From NCBI RefSeq assembly GCF_017549005.1, contig NZ_JAFYYT010000040.1, positions 1 through 64,000 on the forward strand: DNA of 64,000 nucleotides, written 5' to 3'. Positions 31,044-40,318 of the stretch are shown here, piece by piece (positions within the stretch are counted from its first letter, which is position 1; every line of letters starts with the position of its first letter). Source of the DNA: Ruminococcus sp. (GTDB lineage Bacteria > Bacillota > Clostridia > Oscillospirales > Ruminococcaceae). The translations under genes were made by a program, and so were the position numbers. Under the pieces are notes generated by a model. It saw only the letters and a program-made list of their open reading frames with translations. It was not told the origin of the DNA and did no database searches.

Positions 31044-33671
31044 TTACATTGTTGCGGAAACTACATCGGCAAATTTAGCCATTGCCTCGTCAATCTTGGC
31101 TATGTCGCCTGCGCCTGCCATAGCTCCGTCGGGCTTTCCGCCGCCCTTACCGCCTGTTACAGCAGCTATTTCGCGTACTATCTTACCTGCGTTAGCGCCC
31201 TTTGCAACAGCTTCCTTTGTACATACGCAGTAGAATGTACCCTTATCGCCCATAGTTCCGGCGAAAAGAGCTATGATAGCTTCTTCCTTGTCCTTTACGC
31301 TGTCGCCGAGCTTTCTGAGAGCGTCAGGTGCAGAGCCGTCCATTCTTGCGGAAACTATCTTTATGCCGCTGACTTCCTTGGCGTTGTCAAAGAGAGCGGC
31401 TGTTTTTGAGTTTGCGATCTGCTGAGTAAGGCTTTCTATCTTCTTGTCCTTTTCCTTTGTCTCAGCTGCAAGAGCTGCACACTTTTCGGGGAGTTCATTG
31501 ACATTTGCAAGCTTGAGAGCCTTTGCGGAACGGAGAATGGTATCCTTGAAGCTGTTCATGAGTTCAAGCGCTCCTGTACCTGTAACAGCTTCGATACGTC
31601 TTACGCCTGCAGCTACAGAGCTTTCGGAAACGATCTTGAAAAGACCTATCTGAGCGGAATTTGATATATGTGTACCGCCGCAGAACTCAACTGACTTGTT
31701 TGCGGTGACAACACGGACGGTATCGCCGTATTTTTCACCGAAGAGAGCCATAGCGCCCAGCTTTCTTGCTTCATCTATAGGCATTTCCTGCATTGTTACA
31801 GGGAATGCTTCCATTATTTCTGAGTTTACGATAGTTTCGACCTTTGCGATCTCTTCCTCGGTCATTGCGCTGAAGTGATTGAAGTCGAAACGGCAGGCTT
31901 TTTCGTTTACGAGCTGACCTGCCTGATGAACGTGGTCGCCGAGTACCTGTCTGAGTGCGTGCTGGAGAAGATGAGCAGTAGTATGGTTACGCATGATAGC
32001 CATTCTGCGGTCTTTCTCTATCTGAGCAAGCACCTTGTCGCCCTTGGCGATACTTCCCTGCTCTACTGTAGCAATGTGGAGGAAATGTCCCTCGGACTTG
32101 ATGGTATCATCAACAGAAGCAATATTTGCTCCGTTGATAAGCATACCTGTGTCGCCTACCTGTCCGCCGCTCTCAGCGTAGAAAGGAGTTACATCGAGAA
32201 CTATAACTACATCGTCGCCCTCAACAGCAGTCTCGACTTCTGCGCCGTTTTTATAGATAGCAAGTATCTCGGCGTCCTGGGCCTCAAAATCGGTATAGCC
32301 TGTGAATATAGTTGCAGGAGCGTCAACCTTTATACTGTTGTCAGCCCATGAGGAGCCAGCCTTTGCAGCGTGGTCAGCCCTTGCTCTTGCTCTCTGCTCC
32401 TTTGCAAGCTCCGTGAAGCGGTCACGGTCAACGGTAAAGCCTTTCTCCTCGCATATTTCCTCTGTGAGGTCTATCGGGAAACCATAAGTGTCTGAAAGCT
32501 TGAATGCGTCGTCGCCTGAGAGTACCTTTCCGCCCTCAGCAGTAAGCTTGTCCGTAAACTGATTGAGGAGCTCCGTACCCTTGTCGATTGTTTTAGCGAA
32601 AGCTTCTTCCTCAACGCCTATGATCTTCTTGATATAGTCGCGCTTTTCTGCAAGCTCGGGGTATGCGTTTGCATTTTCATTAATAACTGTATCGCAAACC
32701 TCTGTAAGGAAAGGTCTCTTAACGCCTAAGAGTCTGCCGTGACGGGCAGCTCTTCTGAGAAGACGGCGGAGAACATATCCGCGGCCCTCATTTGAAGGGA
32801 GGATACCGTCGCCGACCATGAAAGTAGTGCTTCTGATATGATCGGTGATAACACGGAGAGAAACGTCCTTCTTTGCGTCTTTTTTATACTCGATACCTGC
32901 TATTGAAGAGATATGCTTCATTATATTCTGAACGGTATCGACCTCAAAGATATTGTCAACACCCTGCATTACACAGGCAAGTCTCTCAAGACCCATGCCT
33001 GTATCAATGTTCTTGTTCTTCATTTCAGCGTAGTGACCTTCTCCGTCACTGTCAAACTGGCTGAAAACGAGGTTCCATATCTCGATTACTCTGTCACAGT
33101 CGCTTGCCTGTTCAAAGCTCTCAAAAGGACCGTAAGCCTCACCACGGTCGAAATGTATCTCAGAGCAAGGACCGCAGGGACCGGAGCCGTGCTCCCAGAA
33201 GTTGTCCTTTTTTCCGAGACGTATAATTCTGTCATGTGGGATACCTATGTGTTTCTCCCAGATCTGCTCTGCCTCGTCATCGCTCTCAAATATAGTGATC
33301 CAGAGCTTTTCAGCGGGGATCTCGAGAGTTTTTGTGAGAAACTCCCAAGCCCACTCGATAGCCTCTGTTTTGAAGTAATCGCCGAATGAGAAGTTGCCGA
33401 GCATTTCAAAATATGTACCGTGACGAGCTGTTTTACCAACGCTTTCGATATCAGGAGTTCTTATACACTTCTGACAGGTGGTAACTCTTTTGTTCGGAGG
33501 TGTAGCCTGTCCGAGGAAGAATTTTTTGAGCGGAGCCATACCGGAATTGATAAGAAGAAGGCTCTTGTCGCCCTGAGGTACTAAAGAAGCACTTGCCATC
33601 CTTGTATGGTTTTTGCTCTCAAAAAAAGATAAATACTTTTCACGTAGATCGTTAAGACCTGTCCACTGCAT
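31044..33671 (-). CDS. alaS: Alanine-tRNA ligase
   Basis: Charges tRNA-Ala; class II synthetase, 875 residues, full length. It begins WTGLNDLREKYLSFFESKNH. Motif 2 region: TCQKCIRTPDIESVGKTARHGTYF. ILPSNEGRGYVLRRLLRRA follows. The editing domain has HTTAHLLQHALRQ (HxxxH) and CGGTHISNSAQI (Cys and His), all metal ligands intact. C-Ala domain with GGGKPDGAMAG. The ATG at 33671 follows AAAGGAG; codons upstream belong to the T-box leader and are not coding. Expression is controlled by the T-box at 33713-33926. Confidence 0.97.
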   Translation of the reverse strand: MQWTGLNDLREKYLSFFESKNHTRMASASLVPQGDKSLLLINSGMAPLKKFFLGQATPPNKRVTTCQKCIRTPDIESVGKTARHGTYFEMLGNFSFGDYFKTEAIEWAWEFLTKTLEIPAEKLWITIFESDDEAEQIWEKHIGIPHDRIIRLGKKDNFWEHGSGPCGPCSEIHFDRGEAYGPFESFEQASDCDRVIEIWNLVFSQFDSDGEGHYAEMKNKNIDTGMGLERLACVMQGVDNIFEVDTVQNIMKHISSIAGIEYKKDAKKDVSLRVITDHIRSTTFMVGDGILPSNEGRGYVLRRLLRRAARHGRLLGVKRPFLTEVCDTVINENANAYPELAEKRDYIKKIIGVEEEAFAKTIDKGTELLNQFTDKLTAEGGKVLSGDDAFKLSDTYGFPIDLTEEICEEKGFTVDRDRFTELAKEQRARARADHAAKAGSSWADNSIKVDAPATIFTGYTDFEAQDAEILAIYKNGAEVETAVEGDDVVIVLDVTPFYAESGGQVGDTGMLINGANIASVDDTIKSEGHFLHIATVEQGSIAKGDKVLAQIEKDRRMAIMRNHTTAHLLQHALRQVLGDHVHQAGQLVNEKACRFDFNHFSAMTEEEIAKVETIVNSEIMEAFPVTMQEMPIDEARKLGAMALFGEKYGDTVRVVTANKSVEFCGGTHISNSAQIGLFKIVSESSVAAGVRRIEAVTGTGALELMNSFKDTILRSAKALKLANVNELPEKCAALAAETKEKDKKIESLTQQIANSKTAALFDNAKEVSGIKIVSARMDGSAPDALRKLGDSVKDKEEAIIALFAGTMGDKGTFYCVCTKEAVAKGANAGKIVREIAAVTGGKGGGKPDGAMAGAGDIAKIDEAMAKFADVVSATM

Positions 33672-33712
33672 AAATATATCTCCTTTAATAAAAATATAAA
33701 ACTTAGCAATAC

Positions 33713-33926
33713 AAAAAAAGCCCCGTCGCCCAATGGGACGAAGGCTCTCGTGGTACCACCCAAATTTGAGAAAGATATACTTTCTCCTCATGATTCCTTA
33801 ACGCAGAAATACGCCGCAGTTTCCCACGGTAGCTCAGGGGGAGCACCTGCTTATCACGAAAAGCTCGCACCGACCGCTTTTTCTCTGTATCGTAATTTAT
33901 ACAGTCATTCCCATCAACGCTATACA
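33713..33926 (-). promoter_or_regulatory. T-box riboswitch of alaS
   Basis: Leader RNA that senses uncharged tRNA. The T-box sequence AATTTGGGTGGTACCACG lies at 33749-33766 (minus strand), pairing region for the tRNA CCA end. It is followed by a terminator stem AGCCTTCGTCCC / GGGCGACGGGGCT and T7 (33713-33747). About 160 bases upstream form stem I and the linker. An alanine specifier is expected because the gene is alaS; I could not place the specifier loop with confidence. Confidence 0.92.
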
Positions 33927-33932
33927 TTTAAT

Positions 33933-33961
33933 ATTATAACGCTGTTTTATTAAAAAGTCAA
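33933..33961 (-). promoter_or_regulatory. Promoter of the T-box/alaS transcript
   Basis: TTGACT (33956-33961) and TATAAT (33933-33938) on the minus strand, 17-base spacer. Confidence 0.85.
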
Positions 33962-34062
33962 TGCTTTGAGGGGATTTTTTCAAAATATTTATAGTATAAC
34001 TGTCACTTTGAACTTGTGCACGGAATATAATAAATCAACAAATAATGCAGGGCGGTGAAGCG

Positions 34063-34707
34063 ATGAGGACGAAACGCAGAAAAAAGAATACGAAAAGGTC
34101 CGTAATATGCGTTTGTATGCTTATATTTGCAGTGATAATGCTGTCAGTAAGGCTGAATGCTTCACTGAAGCCTGTTATCAGGCAGCAAGCGTGTCATTTC
34201 GCCGAAAAAGAAGCCTCGGAGCTCATAGAGAGCTGCGTTTCCGAGTTCCTCGACAGGAATAAGTACTGCTACAGTGATTATGCAGCCGTACTTTACAATG
34301 ATCGTAAACAAGTCACTTCAATAGAAACAATATCCTATGCCGTGAATAAGACTCAGTCTGAACTAACTCTTGCAATAAACAGCAAACTCAGGCAGATAGG
34401 CTGTAAAAGCACAGAAATACCGCTTGGTTCGCTGACAAAAACATTTCTTCTGAACGGAAAGGGCCCTAAAATACATATAAAGATAACTCCTGTGGGCTGC
34501 ACTACGGTCAGGCTAAAAAGTGAGCTTGTCTCCGCGGGGATAAATCAGACAAAGCACAGGATAACCGCCGTTATAGGCATAAACATGAGTTCATCTACTC
34601 CCCTGATAAGCTTCAGTACAGCTTCGGAGTTTGAATTTTTAATTGCCGAAAGCGTGATAATCGGGGAAGTTCCGGACATTGTACCTTATAACGGAATAAT
34701 GCGGTAG
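34063..34707 (+). CDS. yunB: YunB-like sporulation protein
   Basis: A 214-residue membrane-anchored protein. A very basic start (MRTKRRKKNTKRS) precedes one helix (VICVCMLIFAVIMLSV) and an outer domain that fits YunB. Marks are LNASLKPVIRQQACHFAEKEASELI, SIETISYAVNKTQSELTLAINSKL, IPLGSLTKTFLLNGKGPKIHIKITPVG and the closing EVPDIVPYNG. In Bacillus, yunB is a mother-cell sigma-E gene needed for efficient sporulation. The presence here suggests spore-forming ancestry. ATG at 34063 with GGCGGTGA just upstream. Confidence 0.88.
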   Translation: MRTKRRKKNTKRSVICVCMLIFAVIMLSVRLNASLKPVIRQQACHFAEKEASELIESCVSEFLDRNKYCYSDYAAVLYNDRKQVTSIETISYAVNKTQSELTLAINSKLRQIGCKSTEIPLGSLTKTFLLNGKGPKIHIKITPVGCTTVRLKSELVSAGINQTKHRITAVIGINMSSSTPLISFSTASEFEFLIAESVIIGEVPDIVPYNGIMR

Positions 34708-34708
34708 T

Positions 34709-35341
34709 TTACTTGTTTCCCTCGGCGCACACCCATTTTTCGCCGTCCTTTGTGTGGATAACTATGTCCGTAAAACCTGCGTTTTCTAAAAGTTCTTTAA
34801 ATTCTGAAAGCGAGGGATTATAAAGGGAATATTTCCGTATGCCCTCAATATCCTTTTCGTCGAGCTTAGCGTCACCGTGGATATCCGCAGCTATAAGGAA
34901 TTTTCCTCCTTTTCTGAGGACGCGATACACTTCTTTAAGGCATTTTTCAGGCTCAGGCCAGAAATAGAAGCTCTCTACCGTAATTATCCTGTCAATGCTG
35001 TCGTTTTCAAAAGGGAGAGCTTCTACAGAAGCTTTTGATACCTTTACTTTTCCACATTTGACATTGCACTCATTGTTGAATGTTGACAACTCTACCGATA
35101 CATCAGAATGATCTATACCATATATCATTTTTGCTTCTGTGGTATCGGCTATTCTTTTAATGGCTGCTCCTCCGCCGCAGCCGATATCGAGGACTGTATC
35201 ACCTTTTCTGACATTAAATAAACCAAGTGCCCATTCTGTAACGGGAGAATGATGCTCGTTCATGTCTCTGAGCATTTCAAATCCTGCCTCTCCGTGCGGA
35301 TTTGAAGGATTTCCAAGTTCAGTTACGGATTTCTTTTCCAT
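34709..35341 (-). CDS. Class I SAM-dependent methyltransferase
   Basis: A 210-residue methyltransferase with the fold's motif I VLDIGCGGGAAIKRIAD (about 50-66), acidic motif II near YGIDHSD and motif III EALPFENDSIDRIITVESFYFWPE. It belongs to the UbiE/type 11 group; the acceptor is not known. It is convergent with yunB (2-base gap between stops) and downstream of glmS behind a terminator. ATG at 35341 with AAAAGGTGA upstream; the longer frame would extend into that terminator. Confidence 0.88.
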   Translation of the reverse strand: MEKKSVTELGNPSNPHGEAGFEMLRDMNEHHSPVTEWALGLFNVRKGDTVLDIGCGGGAAIKRIADTTEAKMIYGIDHSDVSVELSTFNNECNVKCGKVKVSKASVEALPFENDSIDRIITVESFYFWPEPEKCLKEVYRVLRKGGKFLIAADIHGDAKLDEKDIEGIRKYSLYNPSLSEFKELLENAGFTDIVIHTKDGEKWVCAEGNK

Positions 35342-35364
35342 ACTTATCACCTTTTCCGATATAC

Positions 35365-35395
35365 AAAAAGGCTGACGAAAAACGGCAGCCTTTTT
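35365..35395 (-). terminator. Terminator after glmS
   Basis: AAAAAGGCTG / CAGCCTTTTT stem, T-run on the minus strand, 7 bases past the glmS stop. Confidence 0.85.
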
Positions 35396-35401
35396 CAATA
35401 A

Positions 35402-37240
35402 TTATTCTACTGTAACGCTCTTTGCAAGGTTTCTCGGCTTATCAACGTCGAAGCCCTTTGCAACTGATACATAATAACCTAACAGCTGGAGCGGTATTAC
35501 TGAGAGACTTCCTGCAAAATGCGGGTCAGTCTGAGGGATATATACCGTGAAGTCTGCAAGATCTTCAATGCTGTAGTTCCCATATGTTGTAAGTCCCATA
35601 AGTGAAGCTCCGCGGCTCTTTACCTCTACCATGTTGCTGATAGTCTTTTCATAAAGATCCTGCTGAGTGAGAACACCTATTACAGGGATACCACTCTCGA
35701 TGAGGCTGATAGGACCGTGCTTTAACTCACCTGCAGCGTATGCCTCGGAGTGGATATAGCTTATCTCCTTCATCTTGAGGCTTCCCTCAAGTCCGATAGC
35801 GTAGTCTATGCCGCGTCCGATAAAGAATGCGTCCTTAGCGCCTGCAAGCTTGTTTGCATACCACTGGATACGCTCCTTATCCTCGAGTATCTTCTTGATC
35901 TTATCAGGGATAGTGAACAGCTCCTTGAGAAGCTCGTCGCACTTTTCCTCTGTCATCTCTCCTCTTGCAACCGCAAACTGGAGAGCGAGGAGATAACCTG
36001 CGATAAGCTGTGTGCTGTAAGCCTTTGTTGTTGCAACAGAGATCTCAGGACCGGCAAGTGTATAGAATACATTATCAGCTTCACGAGCAATTGATGAGCC
36101 GACAACGTTAACGATACCCAGTGTCTTTATGCCCTTTTCCTTTGCTTCTCTGAGAGCAGCAAGGCTGTCTGCTGTTTCGCCTGACTGGCTGATGATTATA
36201 ACAAGGCTGTCCTTTACGAGGGTCATCTTTCTGTATCTGAACTCGGAAGCGAGTTCAACTCTTACAGGGATAGATGTGAAGTCTTCGATAACATACTGTA
36301 CAGCCATACCTACGTGATAAGCGCTTCCGCAGGCTACAATATAGATCTGGCTTATCTTCTGCATTTCCTCGTCTGTAAGTCCGATATCAGAGAAATCTAT
36401 CTTGCCGTTCTTGATAACTGAATTGATAGTATCACGTACTACCTTTGGCTGCTCGTGGATCTCCTTGAGCATGAAGTGCTCATAACCGCCCTTTTCAGCA
36501 GCTTCCGCATCCCACTTGATCTCTGTAAGAGGCTTTTCGATCTCTTCACGGTCGATATTGTAGAATGTAACAGCTCCCTTGACAAGCTTGGCAATCTCCA
36601 TGTTGCCGATATAATATACGTTTCTTGTATACTTCAGTATAGCAGGAACGTCTGAAGCTACATATGTTTCGCCATTTGTAACGCCGATGATCATCGGGCT
36701 GTCCTTGCGTGCAGTGTAGATCTCGCCTGGGTAGTCCTTGAACATTACTGCGAGAGCGTATGAACCTCTGATACGGATCATAGCACGGGCAATGGAATCA
36801 ACAGGGCCGAGACCATACTTCTTGAAATAGTAGTCGATAAGCTTTACAGCTACCTCTGTATCAGTCTGAGAATTGAAGGAATAACCGCTTTTTGTGAGCT
36901 TTTCCTTTAATTCCTGATAGTTTTCGATGATGCCGTTGTGAACAGCGATAACATTCTCGTCATCACTTGCATGTGGGTGAGCGTTGAGGGCTGAGGGTTC
37001 GCCGTGAGTTGCCCAACGTGTGTGGCCGATTCCACAGTCACCTTTTACTGCGTCGCCGTTATTTGTCATTTCCTTGAGGACTTTAAGCTTTCCCTTAGCT
37101 TTAACTACCTCGGTGTCCTTTTCTCCGTCCCTTACAGCGATTCCTGCCGAGTCATAACCTCTGTATTCAAGTTTTGAAAGTCCGTCAAGCAGAATAGGAG
37201 CTGCCTGCGCGCTTCCTGTAAATCCAACAATTCCGCACAT
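35402..37240 (-). CDS. glmS: Glutamine-fructose-6-phosphate aminotransferase
   Basis: Makes glucosamine 6-phosphate for peptidoglycan. 612 residues, full length. After Met, CGIVGFTG carries the N-terminal nucleophilic cysteine of the glutaminase domain (1-240, with GHTRWATHGEPS). Two SIS sugar-isomerase domains follow, with CGSAYHVGMAVQY, SQSGETADSLAAL and ELKHGPISLIESG. The tail DVDKPRNLAKSVTVE is the family end. The leader is only about 70 bases, so the glmS ribozyme found in many Firmicutes is absent. Confidence 0.97.
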   Translation of the reverse strand: MCGIVGFTGSAQAAPILLDGLSKLEYRGYDSAGIAVRDGEKDTEVVKAKGKLKVLKEMTNNGDAVKGDCGIGHTRWATHGEPSALNAHPHASDDENVIAVHNGIIENYQELKEKLTKSGYSFNSQTDTEVAVKLIDYYFKKYGLGPVDSIARAMIRIRGSYALAVMFKDYPGEIYTARKDSPMIIGVTNGETYVASDVPAILKYTRNVYYIGNMEIAKLVKGAVTFYNIDREEIEKPLTEIKWDAEAAEKGGYEHFMLKEIHEQPKVVRDTINSVIKNGKIDFSDIGLTDEEMQKISQIYIVACGSAYHVGMAVQYVIEDFTSIPVRVELASEFRYRKMTLVKDSLVIIISQSGETADSLAALREAKEKGIKTLGIVNVVGSSIAREADNVFYTLAGPEISVATTKAYSTQLIAGYLLALQFAVARGEMTEEKCDELLKELFTIPDKIKKILEDKERIQWYANKLAGAKDAFFIGRGIDYAIGLEGSLKMKEISYIHSEAYAAGELKHGPISLIESGIPVIGVLTQQDLYEKTISNMVEVKSRGASLMGLTTYGNYSIEDLADFTVYIPQTDPHFAGSLSVIPLQLLGYYVSVAKGFDVDKPRNLAKSVTVE

Positions 37241-37316
37241 AAATCTGTTTCCTCCATAGAATTTATCATTCTCACTGAAAATAATAAGGCGATTCGTATT
37301 TTGCCATATCAGGTTT

Positions 37317-37345
37317 ATTATACATCAAAACAACAGCTTTGTCAA
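37317..37345 (-). promoter_or_regulatory. Promoter of glmS
   Basis: TTGACA (37340-37345) and TATAAT (37317-37322) on the minus strand, 17-base spacer. Confidence 0.85.
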
Positions 37346-37380
37346 CAAAAAATCCATAATTATCTGTAATTCAGTATTTT

Positions 37381-37863
37381 TTACTTCTGTGAGCCCGTAT
37401 TTTCAGCTCTCATGACAGGAGTTTTTTCCACTCTTTTACCGAGAAAGTTATCCGTTTTAACATCAAGCTTGAATCCGTTCTGCTTCCTGTAGTCAGATGC
37501 TCCCTGCTTTTTGTGCACCGATTTCATGCTTGACTTCATTATGGAAACTGCTATGAATGCAGCAGCAAGTCCGATCATAAGGCAAATAATGAATGCAGAA
37601 ACAGGATTATATGAGCGTACAGCTGTTTCCGAAGCAGTGTAGCTGTCCGAACTGCTGTTCTGATCTATTTCTATGGTTTCAAACTCAATAACATCGTTGT
37701 CGTAAGAATATTCATTGCTTTCGGAACTGTTTTCATCATCAATCAACTCAAATTCATAATCGGCACGAGCTGTCATGCTTCGGTCAAATGATTTTGTACT
37801 AAAAAATACAACTGAAAACATGAACAGTGAAGCGATCACTGCGGCAATTCTTCTTTTTTTCAT
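37381..37863 (-). CDS. Tail-only relative of TPM-domain membrane proteins
   Basis: A 160-residue protein. An N-terminal signal sequence or anchor (MKKRRIAAVIASLFMFSVVFF) precedes an acidic Asp/Glu/Ser-rich outer stretch (about 35-85), one helix (AFIICLMIGLAAAFIAVSIM) and a basic cytoplasmic tail. The tail pattern KSSMKSVHKKQGASDY ... DNFLGKRVEKTP resembles the tail of bacterial TPM (YgcG/YdjH-type) proteins, but the TPM domain that should precede it is missing. In Bacillus a TPM-like gene lies beside the same SPFH and zinc-ribbon genes, so a shortened homolog is inferred. ATG at 37863, 8 bases after AAGGAG. Confidence 0.7.
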   Translation of the reverse strand: MKKRRIAAVIASLFMFSVVFFSTKSFDRSMTARADYEFELIDDENSSESNEYSYDNDVIEFETIEIDQNSSSDSYTASETAVRSYNPVSAFIICLMIGLAAAFIAVSIMKSSMKSVHKKQGASDYRKQNGFKLDVKTDNFLGKRVEKTPVMRAENTGSQK

Positions 37864-37875
37864 AATCTTCACTCC

Positions 37876-38961
37876 TTATGCAAGCCCCAACAGCAGAGAA
37901 ATACCAAAACTTACAGCTGTAACGGCTGCCGCAATCCCCAGGAACCACCTTGCAGAAGCTCCCTTGTCTATGGGAAGATTGCCCACGAATTTTCCTGTCT
38001 GACCGTTCATTGCGAAAATATACTTTTGGTTTTCCCAAGTAGTATTAAGTATCCACACAGGATATAGAGCGTATTTTGCTTTTGCGCTGTTGAGCCTGAC
38101 AGAGCTGTTCTCTCTTGACACAGTGTTGTATCCCTGCACAGTTCCTGCAATGATCTGCTCAGTAGTATTCTTTATTCTGTCGTTGGCCCGTTCTATGCTT
38201 TCCTCAGCCGAAACATCATATCTGTCAGCAAGAAAACCAGATAAATAGGCAGTTTTGAAGTCAACTGCGTCCTTGAAATCAAAAGGCTCTATAGACTCCA
38301 TAAGCTCGTCCTGCATTTTTGTTGAGCCGTCAACGGGAACTCCCTCGAACTCCACATTTCCTTCTCTCTGAATGGAATAATAGTTCCTTTCAACGTAATT
38401 GAACTTACCGTCGGACCAGCTTCTGATCTTTTCGCCCTTGAAAAGCATTTTGGCCTCTGCGTTTGCGTCAAAGAGCCACACGGGAACGTAAACTCCCTTT
38501 ATTTCGTCGATATGGTTCTGATCCCTGAAAACCTTCGGCAGAAGCTTTCTGCCCTCGATATGCTTGTTGAGAGCAGCTTTTGCAGCTTCTTTGTCGAACT
38601 TGAAAGGGATTATGTAATCGGGCTTTAGATCGCCTGAAAAATTTCCCGACATTACGACGGGATTATCGCAGTACGGACACTTTGAAGCGGAAGTCGTCTG
38701 GTCGGTGATTATCTCTCCGCCGCATGACTTGCACTTGTATACCTTCATGTTGTCGGCTTCGCCCTGCTGCCACTGACTGCCTGCGTCGGAATCCCAGTTC
38801 ATATCGTCTTCTTTTATGTTTTCGAGACAGTTATCATGATCTTTTATGGAATCAACTTCAAATTCGGATTCGCAGAAGGGGCATTTCATCTTTTGCGAAG
38901 AGGAGTCAAATTCCAGCTTGCCTCCGCAGGCAGGACATTTATATTCTATTATATCAGACAT
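37876..38961 (-). CDS. Zinc-ribbon membrane protein (YdjG-like), copy 1
   Basis: A 361-residue protein. The N-terminus has two zinc ribbons, YKCPACGG ... MKCPFCESEF and YKCKSCGGEI ... SKCPYCDNPV. A central domain begins DYIIPFKFDKEAAKAALNKHIEGRKLLP and contains EIKGVYVPVWLFDANAE. The end is FAMNGQTGKFVGNLPIDK and a membrane helix. This layout is that of YdjG and similar TFIIB-ribbon proteins encoded with SPFH proteins. The function is unknown, but the setting suggests a membrane-stress complex. Start ATG 38961 after AAGGTG. Confidence 0.85.
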   Translation of the reverse strand: MSDIIEYKCPACGGKLEFDSSSQKMKCPFCESEFEVDSIKDHDNCLENIKEDDMNWDSDAGSQWQQGEADNMKVYKCKSCGGEIITDQTTSASKCPYCDNPVVMSGNFSGDLKPDYIIPFKFDKEAAKAALNKHIEGRKLLPKVFRDQNHIDEIKGVYVPVWLFDANAEAKMLFKGEKIRSWSDGKFNYVERNYYSIQREGNVEFEGVPVDGSTKMQDELMESIEPFDFKDAVDFKTAYLSGFLADRYDVSAEESIERANDRIKNTTEQIIAGTVQGYNTVSRENSSVRLNSAKAKYALYPVWILNTTWENQKYIFAMNGQTGKFVGNLPIDKGASARWFLGIAAAVTAVSFGISLLLGLA

Positions 38962-39005
38962 TGATTTCACCTTCGTAAGTATTATTACTTATTGTTTCTG
39001 TCATT

Positions 39006-40244
39006 TCACCAATGCTCCCATTCTATATAATCTTTTACGCTCCGTATCTTTTGCCTGACAAATTGTTTCGGCTTGAAATATGCTTTTTTTAATGGTAACA
39101 TATTAAGTATTCCCTTTGCAGCGTAATAACTTAAAAATATCCAAAAAGAAACTGGAACAACCAAAGTCGGGATCATATCGTTTGTTAGATTTATAGCAAT
39201 AAAAAAAGCTATCAATAATTGTATTATTAAAAATATCAGCCAATAACAAAATTTAAATCTTGATTTTTTAGGTATTTTATCTACACGCATCTGCCCTGTC
39301 TGACCGTTCATGGCAAAAGTAAATTTTTCTCCATCACAAATAATGTTAAGAAGCCATACAGGCATGAGATAATAAGATAGCTTTCTGTAGCTTGTATTTT
39401 CAGTATCGAGTTTTATTCCTTCGAGCTTGTCTATAAACTTTTCCGTTGATATGTTTTCGTCAGGTTTCTCCACAGAATTGTACTTGTATTTGACTTTTTT
39501 CTGTGAATAATAGATCTTTTTTATTTCAAAATCAGCAGTTTTCATCGCATTTTCAGCTCCGATGATATACCTGCTTGCATAAAAGCCTGTAAGGCACGAA
39601 TCGGTAAATTCCATCGCTTCACTGTATTCATAGGGCAGAAGTGTGTAAAATACCTCTTTACTGATATCTGTATCATTGGCAAGTATGGGATAATCCCTTA
39701 CCCAAAGCTGCTTATATGCAGGATCGCTGTTCCCTTCACCGCATAAACAGCTGTAACGCCATACAGGGATATAAAAACCGACTATCCCCTTTACAACATC
39801 TTTATCTGTAAATTCATTGGGAGCCTTTCTGAACTGTTTGATGTATTCTGTGTATTTTTCTGCCAATTCACCTGACGTTATTTTGAACGGAATTACTTTA
39901 TCAGGACGTATATCACCGTCAAAATCAGAAGAAATTATCACATCATGCTTGCAAAAAGGACATTTTGCGGTTCCGTAAAATGCTTTTGTCACAATCTTGC
40001 CACCGCATGACGGACAGCGGAATTCTTCAAGATAGTCCTGATCATATGGTTCCCATACATACTTAGTCCTGTCTACCCAGTCAAAATCAGAAAGCTTTTC
40101 ATCGGTAACCTCATTAAAATGTGAGCGTATATACTCAAGATCATATGTATTACAGCAAAAACGACAGCTAAGCATCTCGTTTTTGATACTATACTTCATC
40201 GGAGCTCCGCAATTTGGACATTTATATTCTATTATCTCCGACAT
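39006..40244 (-). CDS. Zinc-ribbon membrane protein (YdjG-like), diverged copy 2
   Basis: A 412-residue paralog of the gene downstream. It has the same two zinc ribbons (YKCPNCGAPM ... LSCRFCCNTY and FRCPSCGGKI ... AKCPFCKHDV), the central KVIPFKITSGELAEKY and IVGFYIPVWRYSC, and FAMNGQTGQMRVDKIP. It ends with two membrane helices (CYWLIFLIIQLLIAFFIAINL and LVVPVSFWIFLSYYAA) instead of one. The inner parts are much less alike than the ends, so the copies have probably split roles. It lies 74 bases after the SPFH gene, behind a hairpin that may lower its expression. Confidence 0.83.
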   Translation of the reverse strand: MSEIIEYKCPNCGAPMKYSIKNEMLSCRFCCNTYDLEYIRSHFNEVTDEKLSDFDWVDRTKYVWEPYDQDYLEEFRCPSCGGKIVTKAFYGTAKCPFCKHDVIISSDFDGDIRPDKVIPFKITSGELAEKYTEYIKQFRKAPNEFTDKDVVKGIVGFYIPVWRYSCLCGEGNSDPAYKQLWVRDYPILANDTDISKEVFYTLLPYEYSEAMEFTDSCLTGFYASRYIIGAENAMKTADFEIKKIYYSQKKVKYKYNSVEKPDENISTEKFIDKLEGIKLDTENTSYRKLSYYLMPVWLLNIICDGEKFTFAMNGQTGQMRVDKIPKKSRFKFCYWLIFLIIQLLIAFFIAINLTNDMIPTLVVPVSFWIFLSYYAAKGILNMLPLKKAYFKPKQFVRQKIRSVKDYIEWEHW

Positions 40245-40274
40245 TCAGTCACCTCATTATAGCAGTACATTATC

Positions 40275-40304
40275 TAAAACGGGCGGACCCTGGCGTCCGC
40301 CCGT
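40275..40304 (-). terminator. Internal hairpin of the SPFH operon
   Basis: ACGGGCGGAC (40279-40288) pairs with GTCCGCCCGT (40295-40304) and is followed on the minus strand by TTTTA. It sits after the SPFH gene and may stop part of the transcripts there. Confidence 0.7.
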
Positions 40305-40318
40305 TATGTATCATTACA

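Noticed and set aside
31044-33671. Long plus-strand open frames opposite alaS
   Set aside because: Shadows of a highly conserved gene with strong codon bias; no ribosome sites or recognisable proteins.
37241-37380. glmS ribozyme
   Set aside because: The promoter at 37317-37345 leaves a leader of only about 70 bases, too short, and no ribozyme core is visible.
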